Positions 7,302-15,694 are shown, counted from the first letter of the stretch. The stretch is 64,000 nucleotides of DNA from Micromonospora sediminicola (GCF_900089585.1 NZ_FLRH01000004.1:613001-677000); one strand, 5' to 3'. Notes: generated by a model not told the origin, from the letters alone. Numbers and translations: made by a program.

Positions 7302-7757
7302 GTGCAGATCTCCGCGCGCGGCGACTACGCGGTCCGGGCAGCCCTGAGCCTGGCCACCGCGTACCCCACCCTGCTGTCCACCCAGGCCATCGCGGCGGAG
7401 CAGGACATGCCCCGCAAGTTCCTCGAGGCGGTCCTGGCCGACCTGCGCCGGGCCGGGATCGTCCGAGCCCAGCGCGGCGCCGAGGGCGGCTACACCCTCG
7501 CCCGCCCGCCGCGCGAGACCACCATCGGGCAGGTGTTGCGCGCCGTCGACGGCCCGCTCGCCGGGGTCCGCGGGCTGCGCCCGGAGGAGACGCGGTACGA
7601 GGGAGCGGCGGAGAACCTGCCCCGGCTCTGGGTGGCGGTGCGCGCCTCGGTGCGCCGGGTGGTCGACGAGGTGAGCCTGAACGAGCTGGTCAGCGGCCGG
7701 CTGCCGGCGCACGTGCGCAAGCTGACCGCCCAGCCGGACGCGTGGGAGCCCCGCTGA
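7302..7757 (+). CDS. Rrf2-family regulator lacking Fe-S cysteines
   Basis: 151 residues, GTG start. The N-terminal winged helix is typical of Rrf2 (MQISARGDYAVRAALSLA, then LAIA-type recognition helix, RGAEGGYTLARP wing). There are no cysteines at all, so it cannot bind the Fe-S cluster used by IscR or NsrR; it is more like CymR-type members that control cysteine/sulfur genes. It converges on the organosulfur operon (next gene ends at 7758), so a role in sulfur control is attractive. That role is inference. Confidence 0.8.
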   Translation: MQISARGDYAVRAALSLATAYPTLLSTQAIAAEQDMPRKFLEAVLADLRRAGIVRAQRGAEGGYTLARPPRETTIGQVLRAVDGPLAGVRGLRPEETRYEGAAENLPRLWVAVRASVRRVVDEVSLNELVSGRLPAHVRKLTAQPDAWEPR

Positions 7758-8369
7758 TCACAGCGTGCTGACCACCTCCTCGTAGGGCAGCCGGGGCAGC
7801 CGTTCCCGCCAGGCGTCCGGCGCCGGGCGGCCGATGTTCATCAGCAGCAGCACCCGGTGCCGCCCATCCGGGAAGAACTCGCGCTCCACCCCGGCCGGGT
7901 CGAACCCGGCCATCGGGCCGGCGGCCAGCCCGGCGGCGCGGACCCCGACCACCAGGTAGCCGATCTGGAGCGCGGCGTTGAACCGGGCCTGCGCCTCCCG
8001 GCCGGCCGGGTCGCCGGTGAACCAGTCGCGGGCGCCGGGGCGGTGCGGGAACAGCTCGGGCAGCCGGTCGTGCCAGTCCACGTCGGCGGCGAGCACCGCG
8101 GTCAGCGGTGCGGTCGCCGTCTTGTCCCGGTTGCCGGCGCTGACGTACGGCAGCAGCCGCGCCCGGGCCGCCGCGGAGCGCAGCAGCAGCACCCGCAGCG
8201 GTTGGGCGTTCATCGCGGTCGGGCCGTACCGGACCAGGTCGTGGACGGCGCGCAGCTGCGCGTCGTCGACCGGTTCGGCGGTGAACGCGTTGGCCGTCCG
8301 GGCCGCCCGGAACAGCAGGTCCTGGGCGGCCCGGTCGAGCGCGAGCAGTTCGTCGGCGGCGGTGGTCAC
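7758..8369 (-). CDS. Nitroreductase family flavoprotein (RutE/malonic-semialdehyde reductase-like)
   Basis: 203 residues from GTG 8369, which overlaps the stop of the flavin reductase gene by four bases (GTGA), indicating translational coupling. Nitroreductase features are an N-terminal NAFT-x-PVD, a GPTAMNAQPLRVLLL segment that positions FMN, and a C-terminal PYEEVV. The closest named family I recognise is malonic-semialdehyde reductase/RutE. As the last gene of the organosulfur operon it probably reduces a carbonyl or nitro product released by the monooxygenase; the substrate cannot be read from sequence. Confidence 0.75.
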   Translation of the reverse strand: MTTAADELLALDRAAQDLLFRAARTANAFTAEPVDDAQLRAVHDLVRYGPTAMNAQPLRVLLLRSAAARARLLPYVSAGNRDKTATAPLTAVLAADVDWHDRLPELFPHRPGARDWFTGDPAGREAQARFNAALQIGYLVVGVRAAGLAAGPMAGFDPAGVEREFFPDGRHRVLLLMNIGRPAPDAWRERLPRLPYEEVVSTL

Positions 8370-8929
8370 CAGGACCCGGGCCAGTCGCCGAGCGTGGTGG
8401 TGTAGCGGCCCCGGTGGTGCAGCAGCGGGTCGCCGTCCTCGCCGGCGCCCAGCGCGAGCGGTTCGCCGAGCAGGATGGTGTGGTCGCCGGCCTCGATCCG
8501 GCGGACCACCCGGCACAGCAGCACGGCGAGCGCGTCGCCGATCAGCGGCACGCCGAACGGCCCGGTGGTCCAGCCCGGGTGGGCGGTGAACCGGTCGATG
8601 CCGCTGGTGGCGAAGATCTGCGCGATCTCCTGCTGCCCGGAGGCGAGCAGGTGCACGGCCACGTGCTCGGCCTGCTCGACGGTGGGCCAGCTCGACGAGG
8701 CGCGGCCGAGGCAGACCGACACCAGCGGCGGGTCCAGCGACACCGAGGTGAACGAGGTGGCGGTGAAGCCGGCCGGCGGCAGGTCCGCCCGCATCCGGTT
8801 GCCACGCAGGCCGGGCGTGGTGACCACGGTGACCGTGGACGCCTGCCGGCGCAGCAGGCCGCGGAACGAGTCGACGTCGACCGGGCGCAGCTCGACGGTG
8901 CCGGCGTCGGGGCGGTCCACGGTGGTCAC
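8366..8929 (-). CDS. Flavin reductase (NADH:FMN oxidoreductase) domain protein
   Basis: 187 residues, GTG start overlapping the monooxygenase stop by four bases. Typical flavin-reductase-like fold: VDSFRGLLRRQASTVTVVTT, GFTATSFTSVSLDPPLVSVCL (FMN-binding core), then VHLLASGQQE and FA, with a final GDHTILLGEP-x-L. It should supply reduced FMN to the two-component monooxygenase encoded just upstream. The segment LRGNRMRADLP before the core is longer than in most relatives. Confidence 0.85.
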   Translation of the reverse strand: MTTVDRPDAGTVELRPVDVDSFRGLLRRQASTVTVVTTPGLRGNRMRADLPPAGFTATSFTSVSLDPPLVSVCLGRASSSWPTVEQAEHVAVHLLASGQQEIAQIFATSGIDRFTAHPGWTTGPFGVPLIGDALAVLLCRVVRRIEAGDHTILLGEPLALGAGEDGDPLLHHRGRYTTTLGDWPGSW

Positions 8930-10260
8930 GACGCCACCAGCTCTCGGGTGGCGTAGACGCTGGCCGGTCGGGGCAGGCCGTAGTGCTCGCGCAGGGTGCG
9001 CCCGGTGTATTCCGACCGGAACAGCCCGCGTCGGCGCAGCAGTGGTACGACGTGGTCCACGAAGGCCTCCAGTCCGTGAGGTAGCAGCGGTGGCATGACG
9101 TTGAAGCCGTCGGCGGCGCCCTGGGTGAACCAGAGCTCGATCTGGTCGGCGATCTGCTCCGGGGTGCCGACCACGACGCGGTGCCCGCGCCCGCCGCCGA
9201 GCCGGCCGATGAGCTGGCGCAGGGTGAGCCGTTCCCGGCGGGCCAGGTCGACCACGAGCTGGTAGCGGCTCTGGTGCGACTGCACCGCGTCGGCGTCGGG
9301 CAGGTCCGGCAGCGGCCCGTCCAGGGGCAGGCCGGTCAGGTCGAGCCCGGTCATGCCGGAGAGTTGGGCGAGGGCGTGCTCGGGCACGATCAGCGCCTCC
9401 AGTTCGTCGGCGAGGGCACGGGCTTCGGACTCCGTACCCCCGATCACCGGCGCGATACCCGGCAGGACCTTCACCAGATCCGGGTCGCGGCCGGCGTCGG
9501 CGGTGGCCCGCTTCAGCGCGGTGTGGAAGGCCTGGCCGTCGGCGAGTGTCTGCTGGGCGGTGAAGACGGCCTCGGCGTAGCGGGCGGCGAACGCGATGCC
9601 GTCGGCGGACGAGCCGGCCTGCACCAGCAGCGGGCGGCCCTGCGGCGGGCGGGGCGTGTTGAGCGGCCCGTGCACCCGGAACCGCTCGCCCGTGTGCGCG
9701 ATCTCGTGCACCCGGTCGGTGTCGGCGAAGACGCCGGCCGCGGTGTCGAGCACCAGCGCGTCGTCCTCCCAGCTGTCCCAGAGCTTGATCGCCACGTCGA
9801 CGTACTCGGCGGCGCGGCGGTAGCGGTCGGCGTGCGCGGGGTGGTCGTCGAGGTTGAAGTTGCGGGCCTCGCGGGCCTGCGCGGAGGTGACGATGTTCCA
9901 CCCGGCCCGGCCGCCGCTGAGGTGGTCGAGCGAGGCGAAGGCGCGGGCCAGGTTGAACGGCTCGGTGTAGGTGGTCGAGGCGGTGGCGATCAGGCCGATG
10001 TGCTCGGTGGCCGTGGCCAGCGCGGCGAGCAGCGTGATCGGTTCGAAGACGGCCTGGATGTTGTGCCGCACGGCCGGGCCGACGGCCAGCCCGTCGGCGA
10101 GGAACACCGAGTCGAGCGTGCCCCGCTCGGCGATGCGGGCCAGCTCCTGGAAGTGCCGCACGTCGGCGAGGCGGCTCGGGTCGGTGCGCGGGTGCCGCCA
10201 GGCGGCCTCGTGGTGGCCGACACCCATCAGGAAGGCGTTGAGGTGCAGGGTCCGGGACAT
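8926..10260 (-). CDS. FMN-dependent monooxygenase, NtaA/SnaA/DszA family (LLM class)
   Basis: 444 residues from ATG 10260 with GAGAGGA 7-8 bp upstream. Recognisable elements are the N-terminal LNAFLMGVGHHEAAWRHP, SVFLADGLAVG, FEPITLLAALATATEHIGL and SGGRAGWNIVTS, all typical of NtaA/SnaA/DszA two-component monooxygenases. These use FMNH2 and O2 to attack sulfones, sulfonates, NTA or related compounds. Given the aliphatic-sulfonate-type transporter upstream and the cysteine-ended leader peptide, C-S bond cleavage for sulfur scavenging is most likely; the exact substrate is unknown. Confidence 0.85.
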   Translation of the reverse strand: MSRTLHLNAFLMGVGHHEAAWRHPRTDPSRLADVRHFQELARIAERGTLDSVFLADGLAVGPAVRHNIQAVFEPITLLAALATATEHIGLIATASTTYTEPFNLARAFASLDHLSGGRAGWNIVTSAQAREARNFNLDDHPAHADRYRRAAEYVDVAIKLWDSWEDDALVLDTAAGVFADTDRVHEIAHTGERFRVHGPLNTPRPPQGRPLLVQAGSSADGIAFAARYAEAVFTAQQTLADGQAFHTALKRATADAGRDPDLVKVLPGIAPVIGGTESEARALADELEALIVPEHALAQLSGMTGLDLTGLPLDGPLPDLPDADAVQSHQSRYQLVVDLARRERLTLRQLIGRLGGGRGHRVVVGTPEQIADQIELWFTQGAADGFNVMPPLLPHGLEAFVDHVVPLLRRRGLFRSEYTGRTLREHYGLPRPASVYATRELVAS

Positions 10261-10271
10261 GGCGGTTCCTC

Positions 10272-11126
10272 TCAGGCGGTGGTGACGTCGACGCGCCAGG
10301 TGGAGAAGCGACGTTCCCCGGCGACGAGGAGCTGGTTGACCACCAGCCCGATGGCGGAGATGGTGATGATCCCGGCGTACATGTCGGGTATCGCGAAGTT
10401 GTACTGCGCGTAGTTCACGAGGTAGCCGAGCCCGGCCTTGGCACCCACCATCTCGGCGGCGACCAGCACCAGGATCGAGTACGCCCCGGCGAGCCGGACG
10501 CCGGTGAACAGGGTCGGCACGGACGCCGGCAGGATCACCTTCTGGAACAGCCGCAGGTGGTTCAGGCCCATCGAGCGGGCCGAGCGGACCAGCAGCGGGT
10601 CGACCCCCTTCACCCCGGCGATCGTGTTCAGCAGGATCGGCCAGGAGCAGGCGTAGACCACCAGGGCGATCTTGGAGGTCTCGCCGAGGCCGAGGATGAG
10701 CACGAAGACCGGCAGCAGCGCGAGCGCGGCGGTGTTGCGGAACACCTCCAGCAGCGGACTGAGCAGGTCGGCGAGGGGCCGGTACCAGCCGATCAGCAGG
10801 CCCAGCGGGATGGCGGTGACCACGGCGAGCGCCAGGCCGGTCAGCGACCGGGTCAGGCTGGCGCCCACGTGCTCGGCCAGCTGGCCGCTGCGCAGCAGCT
10901 CCCACCAGGCGACGAGCACCTCGGACAGCGGCGGCAGGAAGACCCGGTCGACCAGGCCGGTGCGGGGCACGACCTCCCAGATCGCGGCGAGCGCCAGCAG
11001 CGCGGCGCTGCGGTGCAGGACCCGGCCGCCGGTGGCGAGCAGCCGGCCGGGCCGGCGCACGACGGCGGCCGGGGCGACGGCGGGCGCCGCGGTCGGGCGG
11101 GCCGGGGGCGCGGCGACGTCAACCAA
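10272..11126 (-). CDS. ABC transporter permease, SsuC/TauC type
   Basis: 284 residues; the apparent start is TTG 11126, overlapping the ATPase stop by eight bases. About six TM helices. It has the BPD permease EAA-loop pattern RSARSMGLNHLRLFQKVILPASVPTLFTG in two adjoining parts and a Pro/Ala-rich N-terminus. The family imports sulfonates, taurine, nitrate or thiamin precursors. It is the membrane subunit for the lipoprotein and ATPase encoded immediately upstream. Confidence 0.85.
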   Translation of the reverse strand: MVDVAAPPARPTAAPAVAPAAVVRRPGRLLATGGRVLHRSAALLALAAIWEVVPRTGLVDRVFLPPLSEVLVAWWELLRSGQLAEHVGASLTRSLTGLALAVVTAIPLGLLIGWYRPLADLLSPLLEVFRNTAALALLPVFVLILGLGETSKIALVVYACSWPILLNTIAGVKGVDPLLVRSARSMGLNHLRLFQKVILPASVPTLFTGVRLAGAYSILVLVAAEMVGAKAGLGYLVNYAQYNFAIPDMYAGIITISAIGLVVNQLLVAGERRFSTWRVDVTTA

Positions 11127-11937
11127 CGGGGGCCTCCTCGCGTACGGCGGACTGCGCGGCCCGTACCTCGTCGCGCAGCAGCGTCCAGATCCGGTGCCGG
11201 TGGTGCCGGAACGCGTCGGTGGACCGGACGTCCTCCTCCGCGTCCCGGTCGCCCAGCTCGATGTCGATGACCTGCTTGATCCGGCCGGGCCGCGACGTCA
11301 TCACGGCGACCCGCTGGCCGAGGTGCACGGCCTCGTCGATGCCGTGCGTGATGAACACGACGGTCTTGCCGGTGGCCTGCCAGATCCGCACCAGCTCGTC
11401 CTGGAGCGAGTCGCGGGTCTGGGCGTCGAGCGCGGCGAACGGCTCGTCCATGAGCAGCACGTCCGGGTCGTACGCGAGGCTGCGGGCGATGGCGACGCGC
11501 TGCTTCATGCCGCCGGACAGCTCGTGCGGGTAGCGGTCGGCGAAGCCGGTGAGCCCGACCAGGTCGAGGTGGTGGGCGACCAGGTCGGCGCGCTCGGTGC
11601 GGGGCAGGCCCTTGGCCTCCAGCCCGAACGCCACGTTGCCGGCGGCGGTGCGCCAGGGCAGCAGCGCGTACTGCTGGAAGACGATGCCCCGGTCCAGGCC
11701 GGGCCCGGTGACCGGGCGGCCGTCGACCAGCACCTGCCCATCGGTCGGGGTGGCCAGCCCGCCGAGCAGGTCGAGCAGGGTGGACTTGCCGCAGCCGCTG
11801 GGACCGACGACGACCAGGAACTCACCGGGGCGTACGCCGAGGGTGAGGCCGTCGAGCGCGATGACCGCGCCGCCGCCGCCACGCCGGCCGGGGAAGACCT
11901 TGCGCACCCGGTCGAAGAGGATCTTGTCGGTGCTCAC
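11119..11937 (-). CDS. ABC transporter ATPase, SsuB/TauB type
   Basis: 272 residues, GTG start overlapping the binding-protein stop by four bases. Walker A GPSGCGKST, Q-loop FQQYALLPWR, signature LSGGMKQRVAIARSL, Walker B VLLMDEPFAALD and the switch His in FITHGIDEA are all present, so it should be active. The C-terminal part carries RPGRIKQVIDIEL, common in nitrate/sulfonate/taurine importers. It energises uptake of the operon's substrate. Confidence 0.9.
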   Translation of the reverse strand: MSTDKILFDRVRKVFPGRRGGGGAVIALDGLTLGVRPGEFLVVVGPSGCGKSTLLDLLGGLATPTDGQVLVDGRPVTGPGLDRGIVFQQYALLPWRTAAGNVAFGLEAKGLPRTERADLVAHHLDLVGLTGFADRYPHELSGGMKQRVAIARSLAYDPDVLLMDEPFAALDAQTRDSLQDELVRIWQATGKTVVFITHGIDEAVHLGQRVAVMTSRPGRIKQVIDIELGDRDAEEDVRSTDAFRHHRHRIWTLLRDEVRAAQSAVREEAPVG

Positions 11938-12965
11938 GCGCCACCGCCCGGGTTGGCGAACGCGTTGAACCGGTTGGTGTAGAGGTCGGCCGGCTTCGGC
12001 CGGGCGCCCTTGAGCTCGCCGGCGTCGGCCAGCCAGTCGATCCAGGTGGCGAACTCCCGGTCGGTGATGACGCCGCCGGTCTCCGCCACGCCGCTGGACT
12101 TCCAGTAGTCGACCAGCGTGGCGTCCTCGTTGCGGCCGCGCTTGTCGATGATGGACCTCAGCCGGGCCACCACCGTCTCCCGTGGTTGGGTCCGGGCCCA
12201 CTCGATGGCCTTGCCCACACCGGTGACGAACGCGCGGACGGTGTCCGGGTTGCGGGCGATGAAGTCGTCGCGGAAGACGTAGCTGCCGGCGCTGAACGCC
12301 CCGAGCAGCTCGTAGTCGGTGAAGACGGTGCGGATGCCGCCGGCCGCGACCGCCTTGTCGCGGATCACGCCGCCGAGCACCGCCACGTCGATCTGCTGGG
12401 CGCGCAGCGACTGTTCGGTGTTGACCGGGGGCAGCGCGACCAGCTCGACCCGGGCGATCTCGGCCGGGGTGAGGCCGCCCCGGGCCAGCCAGGTCCGCAG
12501 CACGGCCTCGGCGTGCGCGCCGAGCGTGTTCATGCCGACCCGCTTGCCGATCAGGTCGCGGGGGGCACGGATCGGGCTGCCGTCGAGCACGTAGTAGCCC
12601 TGGAAGGTCTGCGCGTCGGAGCCGTAGTAGCTGACCACGGCGGTGATCGGGGCGTTGGCGGCCTGGAGCTTGACGATCGCGCCGTTGAAGGCGCCGCCGA
12701 AGTCGCTCTGGCCGGTGGCGGTGGCCTGGATGTCGGCCGGCCCGCCGGTGACGTTGCCGATCCAGTTGAGCTTCACGTCGCCGAGGTAGCCGAGGTCGGC
12801 GGCGAGTTCGGGGAGCGTCACCTGGCCGACCGAACCCTGGTAGCGCAGTTCGGTGGTCCGGGCGCCGTCGGCGGCGGCGTCGGCGCCGCATCCGGCGGCG
12901 GTGGCGAGGGTGAGCAGGGCGACGGCGGCGGCGAGGGCACGCCGGAACGTTCGGAGGGAGGGCAT
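11934..12965 (-). CDS. ABC transporter substrate-binding lipoprotein (aliphatic sulfonate type)
   Basis: 343 residues from ATG 12965, preceded by GGAG at good spacing. An Arg-rich N-terminus and hydrophobic stretch end in a lipobox (LATAAGC, Cys about residue 26), so it is a membrane-anchored lipoprotein. The body shows the SsuA/NMT1 pattern: YQGSVGQVTLPELAADLGYL, GQSDFGGAFNGAIV, LIGKRVGMN. First structural gene after a cysteine-ended leader peptide; delivers an organosulfur-type ligand to the permease. Confidence 0.85.
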   Translation of the reverse strand: MPSLRTFRRALAAAVALLTLATAAGCGADAAADGARTTELRYQGSVGQVTLPELAADLGYLGDVKLNWIGNVTGGPADIQATATGQSDFGGAFNGAIVKLQAANAPITAVVSYYGSDAQTFQGYYVLDGSPIRAPRDLIGKRVGMNTLGAHAEAVLRTWLARGGLTPAEIARVELVALPPVNTEQSLRAQQIDVAVLGGVIRDKAVAAGGIRTVFTDYELLGAFSAGSYVFRDDFIARNPDTVRAFVTGVGKAIEWARTQPRETVVARLRSIIDKRGRNEDATLVDYWKSSGVAETGGVITDREFATWIDWLADAGELKGARPKPADLYTNRFNAFANPGGGA

Positions 12966-13100
12966 GGCGGAGTCTCCTGATCTGTCCACGATGCGGTGGA
13001 GGGGGCCCACGGGGGCCGGGAGCGCACGCCGTACCGCGCCGGGCCACGGTGCGCCGGCGGGGGGAACGGACGGGCGGAGGGGGAACGACGAGCGCTCGGC

Positions 13101-13178
13101 TCAACAGAGCGCGCTCGCGTGCCGGACCAGGTCGACGTGCACGCGAGCGGTGAGGAGAAGCTCGTTCCGCTGCGACAT
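13101..13178 (-). CDS. Putative cysteine leader peptide of the organosulfur operon (25 aa)
   Basis: From ATG 13178, with GAGGAC 5 bp upstream, reads a 25-codon peptide starting MSQRNELLLTARVHVDLVRH and ending ASALC. The LLLT-R-HVDLVR-x-SAxC pattern is that of the short 'putative leader peptides' found before sulfur-assimilation genes in actinobacteria. A Cys as the last residue can make ribosome stalling depend on cysteinyl-tRNA. A 135-bp stretch with GC-rich potential stems separates it from the lipoprotein gene, suitable for attenuation. The peptide is seen directly; regulation is inferred from the family. Confidence 0.8.
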   Translation of the reverse strand: MSQRNELLLTARVHVDLVRHASALC

Positions 13179-13425
13179 GTCCTCATGCTGCCGGCCGTTC
13201 TCTCCGCCGGTCAACGCCCTTCCAATCAGTGAGACTTTCATCGCTGGCTTTGTTACGAGCCGTCGCCACCAGCATTTACCACCCCTTAACACCTACCCGT
13301 TGAATAGAGATTGTGCCGGGCGGTAGGCCCACCGTCCAGAGCGGATCCGACCGGGTTTCGCGAAACGTCGATCCGGGCATGTTCGATGCCGCAGAGGCAG
13401 GGAGACGAAGAAGGAGGCACCCCCG

Positions 13426-13599
13426 ATGGGCGTCCAGTTCCGCAAGCGCAAGAAGTACGGGCCGCTGATCCTCCACTTCACCCAGAACGGGTTCTCCTCG
13501 TGGAGCATCAAGATCGGCCGTTGGTCCTGGAACTCGAACACCCGCGCCCACCGCGTGGACCTTCCGGGGCCGCTCTCCTGGAAGCAGGACAAGGCCTGA
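13426..13599 (+). CDS. DUF4236 small protein (57 aa)
   Basis: A 57-codon gene preceded by AAGGAGG at 13411-13417. It begins MGVQFRKRKKYGPLILHFTQ and contains the conserved-looking SSWSIKIGRWSWNSN and PGPLSW segments, which match the DUF4236 pattern: short basic, Trp/Ser/Gly-rich, no TM. Function unknown in this family. It is a stand-alone gene followed by a strong hairpin. Confidence 0.8.
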   Translation: MGVQFRKRKKYGPLILHFTQNGFSSWSIKIGRWSWNSNTRAHRVDLPGPLSWKQDKA

Positions 13600-13615
13600 C
13601 GGTCCGCGGACCGTT

Positions 13616-13661
13616 ACGACGAAGGGGACGCCGGCGGTTCGCCGGTCGTCCCCTTCGTCGT
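13616..13661 (+). terminator. Hairpin terminator after the DUF4236 gene
   Basis: Perfect 15-bp arms (ACGACGAAGGGGACG and its complement) enclose a second GC-rich stem (CCGGCG/CGCCGG), 16 bp after the stop codon. Confidence 0.75.
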
Positions 13662-13720
13662 CCGGGCCGGGTTCGCCGTTCGGCCGCCGACGAGGACCCC
13701 CCCGACGGAACAATCTCGAC

Positions 13721-14239
13721 ATGGCGGATCTGACCCTGCGGCGGATGCGGCGGCGGGCCGTCGCGGCCTGCGTGCTGATGCTGGTCGGCTACTTCCTGGT
13801 GCCGGTCGAGGCGGACCCGAACGGGCTGCGGCTGGCCCTGCGGTCCGCCGGCACGCTGCTGCTGGTCGCCGTGGTCGCGTTCCTGGTCACCGGCCAGGTC
13901 CGCCGCCAGCTCACCCGCGAGCAGCCGACCGGCCGGGAGGAGGACCGGGCGCTCACCCGGCTCGCCGTCGCGCTGATCGCCGGGCTGCTGGTCTTCGCGT
14001 TGGCCGACTACGTGGTGGCGGACACCCGGCCCGGTGAGTTCGTCGGGCTGCACACCCGGATCGACGCGCTCTACTTCGCCCTGGCGACGCTCACCACGAT
14101 CGGCTACGGCGACGTGCACGCCCAGGGGCAGATCGCCCGGGTGGCCGTCTGCGCCCAGATGGTCTTCAGCATCGGCGTGGTCGCCACCGGCGCGTCCGTG
14201 GTGGTCAGGCAGATGACCCAGCGGTCGGGGCGACGCTGA
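13721..14239 (+). CDS. Two-TM-pore potassium channel family protein
   Basis: 172 residues. Four hydrophobic stretches: about 12-27, 42-58, 82-99 and 140-160. A pore loop before the last helix holds the K+ selectivity filter TTIGYGD at 125-131. That fits a small ion-channel-2 type protein with one pore per subunit, working as a tetramer in the membrane. No RCK or cyclic-nucleotide domain is attached. Its 3' end overlaps the converging gene on the minus strand by 35 bp. Confidence 0.85.
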   Translation: MADLTLRRMRRRAVAACVLMLVGYFLVPVEADPNGLRLALRSAGTLLLVAVVAFLVTGQVRRQLTREQPTGREEDRALTRLAVALIAGLLVFALADYVVADTRPGEFVGLHTRIDALYFALATLTTIGYGDVHAQGQIARVAVCAQMVFSIGVVATGASVVVRQMTQRSGRR

Positions 14240-15101
14240 TCCGCACGTCGCCGCCGAGCCGGCCGTGCTCCGGGTCGCGGGTCACCGCGCCGGCGGCGAG
14301 CATCGAGGCCAGCGCGCGGTTGGCGTCGGCGGGCCGGTAGACCGTGTCCGTCGCGGCGAAGCGGCGCAGCTCGCTGACCGTCCGCGGGCCGGAGCGCTCC
14401 AGCTCGGCCAGCAGCTCGCGCCGCAGCGGGCCGGGCTCGGGCTCCAGCGAGATGTCGAGCAGCCGGCCCTGCGGATCGGCCGGGTCGCGGTAGCGCACCC
14501 CGGCGTATTCGTCGACCGCCCAGAGCGCCTCCTTGACCGCCTCCAGACCCCGGTCGGAGCCGGTGGCGTAGCCGAGCAGCCGGGCCGGCCCGTCCCCCAC
14601 CAGCTCGACCTCGGTGACCAGCGGGAAGCCGGCCGCGGCCAGCGCCGGGCGCAGCGACCGGCCGGGCGCGGTGACCAGCAGCAGCTCGGCCGGGCGGCCG
14701 GACGCGGCGGCGGCCAGCAGGGCCGGGTCCGGCTCGGCGCCGTCGACGAGGGTGAACAGCGGCGCGCCGGCCGCCCCGGCCGCCTTGAGCGCCACCGGCA
14801 GCCGGTCCGGCGAGCCGGGCACCACGTGCACGGCGACGTCGCCCGGCAGGTCGGCCTCGGCCGCGCCGAGGCGCGCCGGCAGGTCCGGGTCGGCGTCCGC
14901 CAGCACCAGCACGGTCAGCCGCCGCCCGCGCAGCCGGTCGGCGAACTCGGCCACCACCCGCAGCGCCGCCTCCGCGCCGACGGCGGCGCCCCCGGCGTAC
15001 GCGAGCGCGAGCGTGGCCCGCCGGGCCCGGTGCAGCGCCGCGGGGAGCCAGTGGTCGAGCTGGCGGACGAGCAGCTCGCGCAGGACGGCGTCGGTCGACA
15101 T
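14205..15101 (-). CDS. Hypothetical protein with C-terminal winged-helix-like region
   Basis: 298 residues from ATG 15101. The N-terminal two thirds is Ala/Leu-rich with several DxD/E stretches and beta-alpha alternation (LTVLVLADADPD). The last 80 residues (RRELLAELERSGPRTVSELR, then VYRPADANRALASMLAAGAV) resemble a winged helix that could bind nucleic acid. I do not recognise a named family. Its 3' end overlaps the K+ channel gene; upstream is a VOC gene on the same strand, 48 bp away. Confidence 0.65.
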   Translation of the reverse strand: MSTDAVLRELLVRQLDHWLPAALHRARRATLALAYAGGAAVGAEAALRVVAEFADRLRGRRLTVLVLADADPDLPARLGAAEADLPGDVAVHVVPGSPDRLPVALKAAGAAGAPLFTLVDGAEPDPALLAAAASGRPAELLLVTAPGRSLRPALAAAGFPLVTEVELVGDGPARLLGYATGSDRGLEAVKEALWAVDEYAGVRYRDPADPQGRLLDISLEPEPGPLRRELLAELERSGPRTVSELRRFAATDTVYRPADANRALASMLAAGAVTRDPEHGRLGGDVRISVAPTAGSSA

Positions 15102-15149
15102 GGTGCCGTTTCTACCGCACCCGGGCGGCGTCGTGGCCGCGTACCCCGG

Positions 15150-15671
15150 TCAGGCCGGGACGGAGATGCCCACGCCGCCGCGGGTCTGGCCGCCGTAGCG
15201 CTGCCTCTCGCGGTCCAGGTCGAGCCGGCCGATCCGCTTGCGGGCGGCGAGCGCGGCGTCGTCGAGCAGGGCGGCCGGGACGATCCAGACGATCTCGAAC
15301 TCCAGCCCGTCCGGGTCGCGACCGTAGAGGCTCTTGGTGGTGCCGTGGTCCGACGTGCCGACCAGCGCGCCGGCGGCGGCCAGCCGCTCGGCGGTGGCGC
15401 CCAGCTCGTCGAGCGTGTCCAGCTCCCAGGCCAGGTGGTAGAGGCCGACGGTGGCCCGGCCGGCCTGCGACGCCCCGGCCGCCGCGCCGATCTCGAACAG
15501 CCCGAGGTCGTGGTCGTTGGTGGAGTCGGGCGCCTGGAGGAAGGCGGCGCCGCGGAAGCCGTCCGGCGTCATCGGGACCCGGCGGAAGCCCAGCACGTCG
15601 CGGTAGAAGGCGACGCTGCGCTCCAGGTCACTGACGTAGAGGACGGCGTGGTTGAGCCGGTGGATTCCCAT
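15150..15671 (-). CDS. VOC-family (glyoxalase/dioxygenase fold) protein
   Basis: 173 residues from ATG 15671. Two beta-alpha-beta-beta-beta units: LNHAVLYVSDLERSVAFYRDVLG at the start (in two halves around SDLE) and LYHLAWEL with YGRDPDGLEFEI in the second. Metal-ligand candidates are H8, H near residue 82 and E near 126 (GLEFE). Such proteins act as ring-cleavage dioxygenases or resistance/isomerase enzymes; substrate unknown. It diverges from a MarR regulator with an inverted repeat between them. Confidence 0.85.
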   Translation of the reverse strand: MGIHRLNHAVLYVSDLERSVAFYRDVLGFRRVPMTPDGFRGAAFLQAPDSTNDHDLGLFEIGAAAGASQAGRATVGLYHLAWELDTLDELGATAERLAAAGALVGTSDHGTTKSLYGRDPDGLEFEIVWIVPAALLDDAALAARKRIGRLDLDRERQRYGGQTRGGVGISVPA

Positions 15672-15694
15672 GGCTCCGACGGTACCCCGGTTTG

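Noticed and set aside
13276..13722. Minus-strand frame covering the DUF4236 gene
   Set aside because: The plus-strand 57-codon gene has a perfect RBS and a recognisable family pattern; the antisense frame has neither.
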